Of a DNA stretch of 64,000 nt, positions 24,301 through 35,744 are shown one piece after another; positions within the stretch are counted from its first letter, which is position 1; each line of letters starts with the position of its first letter. The position numbers were made by a program, and so were the translations under genes. The notes under the pieces are model-generated. The model was not told where the DNA came from, did no database searches, and worked only from the letters and a program-made list of their open reading frames with translations. The DNA lies in contig CM019214.1 in the NCBI GenBank assembly GCA_009741485.1, positions 52,224,430 through 52,288,429 of the forward strand, written 5' to 3'. Source of the stretch: Malurus cyaneus samueli (Eukaryota; Chordata; Aves; Passeriformes; Maluridae).

Positions 24301-25786
24301 TTTAGTCTAAACTCTAAAAAGTTTAGACTCCAAACCTTCCTCTGATGAAGGAGGCACTAGCCAAGAGAGAGATCATTCTTATTTCAGTCAATCCAGCAAA
24401 TTAATCACAGGTGGGAAGTTGTGTACACAGATATTTTGTTGTGAATATGCTGCATTTACAACAAGTGTAGGTTTAATTCACTGCTTTAGTGATAACAAAA
24501 AGTCTGATTACAGTAACTCCCTGCTTTCTGCCCCGTTGAACCACATCAGCTTCCCAACAGGGCCTATTTCAATCCCTGCAGAAATGAAGGAATAGGAGCA
24601 CATGATCAAATGAATCACTCTCTCAACTTTGATTTGATGGATTAGATCTCCTCCATAGTGTAAAGTTAGAATCTTATCCTAACTCTAAATGCTGCTGTCT
24701 TCCTATTAATAGTGTGGCAAGATAAATACCACATGCAGATCTTCAATGGAACTTTAGCTCTGAATTTATGGTGTGAAAAGCTACCTTAAAGACTAAATAG
24801 TAAGAGAATTAGATACCAGATTTTGGATATTATGGCTGTCCAAACTACAGGACAACCAAAACTATTTCAGAGGGGAGAGTCATGGCATGAACACTTTACA
24901 TAGAAGTTGAAATGCTTACACAGCTCATTTACTTCCTAAATTAAGCTTCTGACTGAGCTTGTGTCTCAAAATACTTGAAAAGTGAATTTTTTATAAGATT
25001 CATATGATATTGTTCCAAGGAGGATAAGTCTACTACCAGCAATAAAAAAATACACTAATTAAAGTTCGGGGAAAAAAGTGGTTTTTAAATAACTCCCTGA
25101 GACCCTTTACAAACCTTGTAAGTTTTTGCAGTTAATGCTTACAGTATTTTTCTTTAATCAGAAAACAGAATGAGGATGGCTCAGAAAATCTGTATACAAA
25201 GTATCCAACCACATTAAAAATCTGTGGATCAAGTTAAGAGATTAGAGTTTAGAAATTTGGAATAGTATTTTTTTTAATTACATTAAGATAGAATCACTCA
25301 AAAACTGTACAATTTTGGTGATTTTTTTCCCATTTCTGATTAAGAAATCCAATTAAGTATAATTGCTTCTTTCTTGCATCCTGCCAATTTATATTTGATT
25401 TTCCAGTCTGACAAGGTTTTGGCTGTGGTTTGTAGTCCAGGAAGCTCCAACAAAAGATTATAGAAAATGGACCAATGCCATCACCTAGAATATAAAATAT
25501 GGAACACTTCGTAAAATCCACTTGAGATACAATAGATGACTCAGGTTTAGGATAAGTGGTGGCAGAGATAAGAATAGTAATGGATGGTAGCACATTGTTC
25601 AGAATAATCACTTAAGCCGTTACGGGAAGAGTCTTCCCAAAATACTGAGCACATGGGCCAGGCTGCTCCGTGCTCTTATCAGCTCCAAGTCAGCCCCAGC
25701 TCCCAGGTTGCACTCTTGTGTTAACTCTCAGCATCGCCACCACTATTGATATAACCCCTACATTATAACAAGTTCAGTACAAAGTA
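21383..25786. other. Unique non-coding DNA
   Basis: About 4.4 kb without a recognisable gene or repeat. Open frames stay below 80 codons. The sequence is AT-rich throughout, with short homopolymers only. Confidence 0.6.
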
Positions 25787-25915
25787 TCCTGGCTCTGACG
25801 CACACTTTGTGCAGGACCCTGGGCATGCTGCCCAAACGTCTGCTCTCAGGTTCCTGACTCACAAAATGAGGACTGTCATCTCTGGGACATGCAGCTGTGC
25901 TGAGGATAAACATGC
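25787..25915 (+). mobile_element. MIR-like SINE remnant
   Basis: The layout follows the MIR core. CTGGCTCTG comes first, then GACCCTGGGCA in place of the usual GACCTTGGGCAA. Next is GGTTCCTGACTCACAAAATGAGG, standing for the TTTCCTCATCTGTAAAATGGGG landmark (about 25849-25871), and then a GCTGAGGATAAA word near 25900. It is highly diverged, as expected for an old amniote SINE. MIR-type SINEs are tRNA-derived and long inactive. Confidence 0.55.
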
Positions 25916-27306
25916 TGCTCCCTGAAGAACACACATTTGGTGCTCAAGGCATGGCCAAGGAAATTCAGTCAGTCATTTCCAATTTTGACTTCATCCAGTA
26001 TAAAAAACAAGGGAGCTGGGCTGTGGAGAGAGAGAAGTCAGAGAAGAGAGCTAGGAGCACCCCGCACAGCTGGTGGGAATAGCAAACAATATCGTGTAGA
26101 TATCACCCCCTTGTGAGTTTAACTTGCTTGTCAGAAAATCTGAGTAAGTGGTTACTCTGTTGGGTGAAGCTGCATGAAAGTTGGGTCCCCCACATGTTTC
26201 TGTCAGCCCAAAATGCTTTTCAGAGCACAGGCACCTGAGTGAACAGGATATATCATTTGAAGGACACCTGTTGGTTGCAGCAGCACCCAGACTTGTACAA
26301 CATCCAGGGAACAGCTTCAGGAAGACTACTGCCTTTAGCTTAGACTAAAAATCCATTTCTCACAACCAACAGTGCCAATGTAAATTCCTCCCTGCATACT
26401 TTGACAGAGCAACAATTTCTGACTTATGGTTTTTAAGCCAAAGGTGCTGTTTATGAAGTATTTTTCTTATAGCCATTCAGAAAACCGCTTTTGCAACCCT
26501 TCCAAACTTTCAGCACCTACAGCAGCCTCATGAAAGGATTGTGAAGAGCACCATCTGAAGAACCAGCTCCCATTTTCCTGTTTTGAATCAGTCACTTGCA
26601 GGTTTTGATAAATGCTCTCTATTTGTAGACATGGTATAATGGATAGCACTAGGACCAAGGAAGAAAATTCTTATGTTGGGAAAGAAGGGGCAGGAGAGAG
26701 GGCCAGTTTTGATCTGTATTGATATTAAAAGTTTTTAAGAGAATTAACAAAATAGTTGAGATTACAGCAGGCTTCCTGTGGCACCAGGAAGTAATTATGA
26801 CTGCCATAGAAAAAATGAGCATAGAGTAATAAATTAATATAGATTTGTAAAAAAAAAAAGATAAAAAATTATGCCAGGAGATAAACACTGTTTTGTATTA
26901 CAATATTTGAAAACACTGAAACGGCAACATCTGGGAGTTTACACAGTACAAGTAGGTGTAGTACCTAGTAAAATAATCTCTGTGTAATCCCTCAGAATGA
27001 AATATAAACCATCTCCAAGCAATTTACAGCTGACAGTACACACAATACTCAACACATTTTTCTACATGTATTAATTTTAATGTTGCTTCATTTCCCTTAA
27101 AACCCTCTTATACAGAAAGCTGATAACAGATCCATTTACTACTGAGCTGAAATTTTTCTTCCATTATTTGAAATACAGGGAATAATAGAAGCATTGAATA
27201 GGCTGCATATTTTGACTCAGTTGCTTCTCACATACAAAATTGTCCAGAATTCCTATACAACCACTTTTGTATCATAGCTAAAAAACAATGAATTCATCTG
27301 TTCTGA
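25916..27306. other. Unique non-coding DNA
   Basis: Nothing assignable is visible. Short frames on both strands show no motif. Confidence 0.6.
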
Positions 27307-27327
27307 AAAATAAATAAATAAATAAAA
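27307..27327. repeat. AAAT tetranucleotide repeat
   Basis: About five tandem AAAT units. A short, simple microsatellite. Confidence 0.85.
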
Positions 27328-27711
27328 AGGTCTCTCTATTATTTCCTTAGAAAGTTTTAATTCTCCACATTACAAGAAAGGTGATAAAAAAAAGAGGATC
27401 CAGTACTCCACTACTGACTAATTTCAAATTAACAACAAAACATCTGTGCTCATTTTTCACAAACATTTTAGGAATTCCCAACAATGTATGGTACACGTAA
27501 AGTATGCTTTTTCCACACAAAGTAAACAATACTAAGTTTCCAGTTTGGGCCACTCAGTAATTAGATTAATTAGATGATGACTACAGGCAACTGCAGCTAA
27601 ATTTAACTTAGGAAAAGTTACATAGATAAAATATCTCTTTGGGGTTCTTTCAGTGTGGCTGTGCATAAAAATGATAAAAGCTTTATTTTTAAAGAAAAAA
27701 AAGACTAATCA

Positions 27712-27754
27712 TTAATCTTTTAAAGATAATCTTTAATCTTCCTTAAAAGATTAA
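27712..27754. repeat. 12-bp inverted repeat
   Basis: TTAATCTTTTAA at 27712-27723 pairs perfectly with TTAAAAGATTAA at 27743-27754 across a 19-nt gap. The gap itself contains another copy of the ATCTTTAA word, so the whole forms nested AT-rich hairpins. No function is evident. Confidence 0.85.
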
Positions 27755-27910
27755 AGTAGATAATATTATGCTATGGCCATTTTTAATTAGTTGAAACTGA
27801 TTGCAATAGCTACGCAAGTTTACCTCAATATGATGAATATAACCGTATGCAGGAAATAAATGAAGTTTCTTGCTGACTTATTTTTTTTAACTTCATAAGA
27901 GAATGCAAGA

Positions 27911-27960
27911 TTAATCCAAATTGTGGAACATGTTATTGTTAATCCAAATTGTGGAACATG
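27911..27960. repeat. 22-bp direct repeat, 28-bp spacing
   Basis: The 22-bp sequence starting TTAATCCAAATTGTGG occurs at 27911-27932 and again, identical, at 27939-27960. A further GTGGAACA word follows immediately at 27961. Identity suggests a fairly recent tandem slippage event. Confidence 0.9.
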
Positions 27961-28529
27961 TGGAACAAGTCCTTGAAGCTTCAAAAAAAAAAAAAATTGC
28001 TAATGATACAGAGCAGTATATATATACATATTAATGTGTTTATCTTTGTGCTGCTTGTAAATACTGTTTTAAGGTGGCATGAATATATTACATTGAAAGT
28101 GAAAGCTGCATGCACAAGTTTCCCATTAACACAGTGTTTTTGGATATGTTATTTTTAAACATGGAGATGCTTTCACCAGAGTGGGCACAGGACTGCTCTG
28201 CACACATCATCATCATCATCATCCTGTTTCATTTCAGATCCCACATGGCCCTCAGCTGCCACTACAGGAAAGCATGTGCTCCCATAAGCTTCCCATCAGA
28301 TCTGCCAGCCCCGTGTTGACATCCCTAGCACCTCTGGAGATTCAAATGGCACTTGGTGACTGTGTTTTGGCAAGCAAACCAAGCATTAAGTGTTAACAGC
28401 CTACGTCTTCGGCTGAGCTTCCCTCAGCCCTAGCCCACGGAAACAATCAAGTGGGCAGCCACACTGACTTTGTATAGCATGAGAAAAAGCTGGAGGATTT
28501 ATTTTACTCTTCGTAAGACTTCAAGACCT
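27961..28529. other. Unique DNA with a CAT microsatellite
   Basis: No gene is visible. About six CAT units lie at 28205-28223, giving a His-rich run in one frame that should not be read as a protein feature. Confidence 0.6.
28205..28223. repeat. CAT trinucleotide repeat
   Basis: About six tandem CAT units, uninterrupted. Confidence 0.85.
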
Positions 28530-28990
28530 GCTTCTATTTAGAATATAACTTCTCTGAACCACAGTTAGGACAGGCCCTCCAATCTCCTCCATCAGCCTGA
28601 TCCCACAGCGTCGCTCTTGTCATGTGAATATAAACAATAGTGCGCTGATAAACAAGTGCTTCCTTTGCAACTTGCAAACTCACACAGCCAGGGAAGCAAG
28701 AGAAAAGTACAAAATGGTACAAAAGGTTCTACTTCTCATTCTTCCCTTCTAATTGATCGAGGTGTGCACAGGAACTCATAGGGTCATTGAAATCAGCGCC
28801 ATTTTTGGAATTCCAAAGGAACAATTAACAAAATTAAGCAGTCACTTAGAGATAGCTGCAACAATTTGACTGCCAGAAGGTGTAGCCAGAGTGCCTTTGG
28901 TTGAGACGGACAGTAAAGAGCAAATCTCTATAACCAATTTAATTGATAAATGGGAACGTGATTGGCATTGTTAGTCCATTCAGAGTAAAA
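28530..28990. promoter_or_regulatory. Candidate conserved non-coding element
   Basis: Seven or so CpGs (for example CAGCGTCGC near 28607, GATCGAGG near 28756, CAGCGCC near 28795) persist in a CpG-poor region. Homeodomain-like AATTAAC and TTTAATTGAT words are also present. There is no coding frame of note. Preserved CpG with mixed AT and GC words is suggestive of a constrained enhancer, but it is unproven. Confidence 0.25.
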
Positions 28991-31900
28991 TGTCAGTACA
29001 CATTTATATTCTTGTGGTGTTCTGACAAGTATGAAAATAGATTATATTTTGATAAACCAAAGACTAAACAGCACCTAAACAGCTCCAAATTTAAAGCTTC
29101 ATTTGATAAAACAGCATAAAGCTAAGTAGTGCAAGGATATCTCACAATTCCCCCATTTAACAAAGAGTAAAACAGACAAATTCTGTTAGAACAGAAAGTA
29201 CAAAGGTGTTGAAATAAGCACTTTGAAGTGAAAAAGAACTCTTTCTGTGGGCTGTGCAATTAATTTTGGTCAGTAAACTGTGCAAAAACTCTGTTCTCCT
29301 GTCCAATTTAGCATTGTTCTGTTGTCAGACTAGATCAATTCTAATTAGAATTTGCTACTCTTCCTGAAGTTGTTTCTGATCTGTCATGCTGAAAATATTC
29401 TAGGAAGTCAAAGTTTTGTTCAGGTAGAAATCAGCAGAGAAAAGTTGCTCCGCTGTATTTCTAGATTTGAAGATGCATTCTTACAAAACAAAACCAGGTC
29501 AACTATTTGTTATTCTTCTTCCACTCAAAACCTCTTTGCCTGGCAACTAGATTAGTGTTTTGTCTTTGAGAATGATCCAAAAATCTTTCTTCAAACTTGT
29601 CTTTTTATAATCAAAACTATTTAACTTTCATATTGTTTTCAGCCCGAAATGGCCATAAGTAGTCATAAGTGCCACAATGAATTTAGGCTATTTTTTTGTG
29701 CTGCTTAAATTCGATTTTTTTGCATTTCCATTATGTATTATTGACAATATAATTAGTGTCCTTGCCAATATCCTATCAAAATCATCAGCCTCAGAACAAC
29801 CCAGTACCCAATGATCCCAGTAGAGCATCTCCTTCCCCCAGAAGCAAAAAGATATTTTATAAAGAAAAGTCTCACTCTGCCAAAGTTAATTTCTTTCTAA
29901 TGTCCCATTTCTATTATAGCAATTAGCAAACCTTCAAAACAGTCAAGCTTCTAGAAATACAATTGGTTTCTAATTAGGCTAATAGAACTACTTTTGAGCA
30001 GTCAGGGCACAGCACTTCCCAGAGTACATTTTCCCAAGTCCTACACTAAAATGCATTCTGAATCTTTGCACAAAAAATACTTACAAGTTGCACATTCCCT
30101 GGAATTGTTCTACCATAGTTGTCACCACCTCTGAAGTGAGGATTCTGCACAGCTTGAAGGTTTTCTATGTCTGCTCATCCTCGGTGCTCAGCATAAATGA
30201 ACAGTGGGTTCTGTTGTGATTACGCTCATTCAATCACTTGGATGTTGGTACATTAGAAATCTGATAGAGCAAATTCCCAGCAAATTTCTTCTGTTTGTTT
30301 TTTAGCCCTGAATGTATACACTGATAAAAGAATGTCAGATTCCCAGGCCCAGCTCAGTATCTCTTGTCCTCTGCTAATTCCTCGAATGGGCCTTATAAAT
30401 CAGGCTCAAGCAGTAATAAACTTATTTAATGTATTATGTCTCAGTCACAGCTTCATGATTTTACTGAATTTCAAAAAAGAAACACCCCACTCCCCCACCC
30501 CAAAAGACATTAAAATAAAAAACTATAGAAGAATACCTAAAGCCCCAGAAAATAGGTGTACAAAGCAGAAGGGAACTTCTTTACTGGGATACTGTGGTTT
30601 TTTTCCGTGAGGAAAGGCTTTTTCTTTGGATGACAGATTTTATCTCACTTCTTATCTTGTCCAATGATTGCAAAATAGGAAATGCTGCTGAGGCTCAAGC
30701 ATTCCTTAGCACCTTAATTCATTCACTTTCTTTAAATATACACCTACCAGTAACTAGAATTATGGATGTGAGTTGACTCCATTGGTAGGTCTGAGCTCCA
30801 CAGGTGGATAAAATCCTGAGTGATACTGATGAGGACTTTAAATAAGAACCATATGACAATTGCTTGATTATTTTTCTCATATCTGTCCAGGGGATATTTT
30901 TTTTTATCTCCATACAAAAATCTTTCTGTGTCTTTGTCATACTTTGCATTCCTTTGCAATACTCATAAATTCAGATGCAAAAAAAAAATGCAGCTGAAGA
31001 ATTATTTCATTATGATCTCCAACAAAATGCAGGTCTTTCAGCTTTGTAAACAAATAACTGCAGCCAAAATATACATGTAGTCACCTAGTTGACTTATTTA
31101 GGAATTTTCAATTATGCTCATAATTCATAATATCAGTATGGAACAGAAGTGTTACTTCAAAGGAAAGTCTATTTTTTTAAAGTGTTTTTAATGTGGCTAC
31201 CTCGAATCTAGCTTTACTGTCAAATGCAGTCAGTTTTGAACCAGGTAAAACTGTAGAAAGAGGTCACAATCAAAATTTAGAGTGAGCTGACATCCTTTCC
31301 TAAATTTTAGAGATTACAGTTCCTTCTTAGGGTTACAGCTACAGTTTCCTAAGATGTAGAAAACAAAGAGTATTAACAGAGGTAAATAGATGAGCACAAA
31401 GAGCAAACACTCTATACCACCACAGTCGTAGTAAACAAGCATTCTACAACTTTAGTTAGCATGTGGTAAACTCTGGTTTAGCATGTGATGAACTCTTTTT
31501 TGGATCTGACTCCTTAAAATAACCACAAATTAAAAAAACAAAACAAAACAAAACAACTCACAGAAACAGAACAACAAAAAGTGGAGCCATATTGCCTACT
31601 CATGACAATGGGGGAAAAGGGGAAGACTTTCTAATAATTTGTGACGTTAAGTGGGGACATGGTAAATGAGGGCTACATTTCAAAACCGGATGATCCTTTA
31701 AGAGACAGACACATCTTTTACTACATCTGAAATTCCATGATTTAGTTAGAGAAATAGATAATACAAGCAGCCAAATTCCTCAAATATCTTAGGCTTTATA
31801 GTAAAGACACCCTCTTAAGTGTCCCCTACATAAGTTACTAAAAGCTATTTGACACAGTGTTGGTCCTTTAGGTGCACCTTAAGTCCAGTATAATGAGGAA

Positions 31901-33589
31901 GCATTACTGAACTCTGCAGCTTCAAACAACCAGAAGGTGTTTCACCATGTCATCCTCCTAACAGCAAAATTAGCCACAAAAATGCAATCTGTCACTGAAA
32001 AGTGAAATTAAATGAAAGGCTGCCTATTCCTCTTCAGCCAAAGAAAATAACAGAGAAAAAGGGAAATTAAAGAAAACTGCAGGGAAGCACACACACCCTA
32101 AAAATGGGGGCAGTTTGTTGGTTTTCATTTGGCTTTTCTTCAGGAAAAATAAACCCATCGTAGTTGCCAATTTAAGAGTTCTTAGGAAAAAAAAAAAAAA
32201 GCTAGCTTTTTATACCCACTCAAAATTACTGTCATTAATCACATTTTTAAAAATCCTTAACCACGTTTTACTAGCGTAAAGTTTAGATAATGGATATGCA
32301 CAACATGCGTCACTTTTGGTCTTATTTTTAAAGGCTTGACTATAAAAGATGATTTTGCAAAGCAGGGACCAAAATCTTTCTTTCATTATCCAAATTAAGT
32401 CATTCTCAGTGCTCCAAACTCTACACCAGCAGTTAAGTGTGTTATTCTGAAAGCAATAGAATAGCACGGGCTGCTCTCAAGTGCCCTGAGGCAGTCTCTC
32501 TGAGGATGAGTTTGAGAAGTGAAGCATTCTGTCTCAGGCCCGCATTGGGAAGGATAAGAAGCACAAATCATCAGTTAAGGAACCTGAAATTTTATTAACC
32601 CTCTTGGAAACACTGGGCTGCATATCAGAAAAAATTTATCACTACTCTTGATGTGAATGTTCACCCTTGCTCCTCTAATAAATCCTCTCTCACCTTGGTC
32701 CCAGGCTGTTCCTGGCACCCCGTCATCCTTTCCCCATGATGGTCAAGTGATGTTCTGTGAGATGTTTCCATCATCACAGCATTGGTAGAAAGGTTCAGTG
32801 ATAAGAATTCACAGCTGTTGTCTTCCACCAGCTTTTCTTTAACCCCTTCACCGTTCCAAATTGATGTACAATGAAAGTGTCAATTTGACTACGCTATTTT
32901 TGACTTTTAAATTGTCAGAATATTAACCTAGATTCCCTCCCTGCAAAATGGACATTCAGCTGGGAAGGGAAAGTACACTTTCTGCCTTAGCTAATCTGTC
33001 ACAAATTTAAGACTTCTTCTTGGTCTCAGAGAAAAGAAGATGACAGACAAAACCTGAGCAAATTCTGTCTCTTTCCTCTAAATATCAGGGAGGGTGAAAA
33101 CTGCTGATCAGGGCCCACAGTCATGAACCCAAAACATAACCTTTCCTCAATGATCTTTCCTGCCTTTCCTACTCCTACCACTTCAGTTTATCTCCAGCCT
33201 ATGTTAACAGAACTTCCATTTGCCCCAATACATCCTCACAACTCAGAGGACGGACTTTTTCAGACCAGGAACAGAAGTAGACTAACACAACTGAAATATA
33301 TCCATTTTTCTGCTGCTCTGCTCCTTGTGACTCTGACAGCTCATCATAATTCCTCATTTTCACGCTCTGAATTCTGCCCAAGCTTTACTGTAGTTCTTGA
33401 TTATGAAATGTTGCATATGCAATGAAAGTATAGTCCCATGAAAGCCTATGCAAATAAAGCAAGCTACAACAATCTGTTTGGTTTTTTCACAAGAAGAAAA
33501 TGTGCTAGAAAAAAGGAAATGGAAACTATTGTATTTTAAGTTGAAACCCTTTAAAAAACAATTGGCATTTTAATTGAGCTGCTTATGTT
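28991..33589. other. Unique non-coding DNA
   Basis: About 4.6 kb without a recognisable gene or repeat. A small local duplication of a TAGCATGTG word occurs at about 31459 and 31478, and an AACAAAAC-type run lies near 31530-31555. Open frames reach 100 codons without a motif. Confidence 0.6.
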
Positions 33590-33720
33590 CTGCATTGTGT
33601 CATTAATGCAGGAATTGAACTTCATTTTTCATAAAGATGTTAAATCTTCTAGAATTTCAGCATCAGTTTATGCTGAAAGATAACATAGCAATAAGAAACT
33701 TTCGCTAAAATTAGGCACGT
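33590..33720. promoter_or_regulatory. Possible conserved non-coding element
   Basis: This is a low-homopolymer, AT-rich block with CATTAATGCAGGAATTG and TTCAGCATCAGTTTATGCTGAAAG, the latter forming an imperfect hairpin (TTCAGCAT with ATGCTGAA at about 33656-33679). Its texture fits either a regulatory element or chance. Confidence 0.15.
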
Positions 33721-35606
33721 CCCAGTGGTCACTGAACTGTTGTTCCAGCACTTCCAAAAGCACATTGCTTTTCAAACCAGGGGTCTGACATAACTAAAAT
33801 TCCTATGTTGTTTATGAGTCAATTATTTCAATTAACCCATATTGCCAAGCATTCATTTTCCAGAAGCCGAGGCAGTTGAAAATGGAATCAAATTCCAATT
33901 TTAATCACACTACCCTCTCTGATAAAAATTAACTCCTTAAGCTGAAATATTTTAACAGGGAGCTGAATGTACACAAGTTAGATGGCAAGGGAGCAAGAAA
34001 AAATCACAACTTGATTTCAGAGTAGGAGGTTGTTCTGTTGATATGTACATGCTCGAAAATTTACGTGCTAGTTGATCACCAGACATTGTATGTTTGCTAT
34101 ATAATCGCTCTTGATGTGGCAATTATTTTAGATTTTTAAGCTAGTTTTGTGTCAAAATGTCGGTTTAGAAGGACCTATATAAGTGTTTTGATTTTTTTTT
34201 AATTCTAGTTAGATTCTGATGTTCGTGCCTACATTCTACATTTAGGCAATGAGTAAAATTCCAGATCAAAGCTTAGACAAGATTATTAAGTTTTGCCTCC
34301 TTAGAAGTCAGAACCAAGTTCTTACGGCTTTGACCTAAGAAATGTTGAATATTTCAAATCTGGCCTGCCTTATCCCAAAATATGAAAGGCCAACCATTAA
34401 AGCTGATCCATGAGTCATTAAAACAGATGCCCTTCAGATACAATAGTTGAGAAAAACTCTGTCACAACACCAGTATCATTCTTCCTGTGCAGATGTTTGC
34501 ATCCACTCTGCAGTTATTAATTCTGGGGGAATACACCTGCATTGTGCATTTTGCAGAGGAAGAGGACATGGGTGCTTTATAATTCACACACAATTAAGAT
34601 GTGTGAAACGTTCTGTTTTGAAATAAAGCTAGATTAGATGCTTCCTTTTGAATATAAATAGGAACTCAGTGGACTAATGGTTATTTAAATCACTTTGATT
34701 CTCTTTGAGGAGTCTTATGCTAATAAAATGTCTTCTCTTTGCATGATCAGCATAACAAACCAAGATCTTCATAAATTTGCACATCACTTCCATACTCAAA
34801 AATTCGAATGCATTTCCACTTCCTCTGGCCTTGTTTCCCTAAACCCCACACTGACACCACCTAATCTCTCTGTCTCTTTTGTAGGTGATTGAATAGCCTG
34901 TTCCTTTAAGGTTCACCTATCAAACATATTCCCAGTTTGGAGGGATGTGTTTCCCTTGCTTTTCACACCAAGGGACTCCTTGGCTCCAAGCTTCTCATTC
35001 CATTAATTACTATTTACTCCTCTCTTCCCTTGCTTCCACTTGAAGTCCACAGAAATGATTCCTTTTACTAAGGACTCTCAGCTTCTTCTTATCAGTTAAC
35101 CCAAACAATTCGAAGTGGTCTGTTGAGGTTGTTTTGCATAACAGTGTCCATGCATCTTGCTAATTTAGGAAGCTAAACAGGTAGCATTTAAGAGCTTCTA
35201 TTACCCAAATCCATCAGAAAAACAATGATTCGAGGACCAAACTCCAAGAGAACTCTAATTTGCATAGCATTTTCTGAGAAACAGATGCTTTACCAGACCA
35301 GAAGGAAAGGTATGTTAAAAGCTTGTTTCACTGAAGTCTAGGAGCCACTGAAGAGTTATTTTTAAAAGCATTTTTGTCAGAATGGAATTTTTTAATATGG
35401 TCTTGCTGATTTCCCTCATAATTTGAAAAGGCAAATTCTTTTAAAATTGCTAAAATGATCCACTTCAGTAAGGTAAAAATGTTTTAATGGCTTGATTTAA
35501 AATCGTTCCATTCACTTTATCATTATCTAGTCCTTTATTTAACTGCATCATTCCACTAGAAATACAACATCAATGACTTTGGATCTGATTCAGAGAAAGG
35601 TAGGGA
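33721..35606. other. Unique non-coding DNA
   Basis: No recognisable gene or repeat. Open frames are under 70 codons. Confidence 0.6.
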
Positions 35607-35744
35607 CTTCCTTCCTTCCTTCCTTCCTTCCTTCCTTCCTTCCTTCCTTCCTTCCTTCCTTCCTTCCTTCCTTCCTCTCCTTCCTTCCTTCCTTCCTTCC
35701 TTCCTTCCTTCCTTCCTTCCTTCCTTCCTTCCTTCCTTCCTTCC
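35607..35744. repeat. TTCC microsatellite, about 138 bp
   Basis: About 34 tandem TTCC units are broken once, near 35676-35680, by an inserted CT. The plus strand is pure pyrimidine, the minus strand pure purine. The repeat generates long artificial frames on both strands (Phe-Leu-Pro-Ser on plus, Lys-Glu-Gly-Arg on minus) that are not genes. The near-perfect array suggests a young, length-variable locus. Confidence 0.97.
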
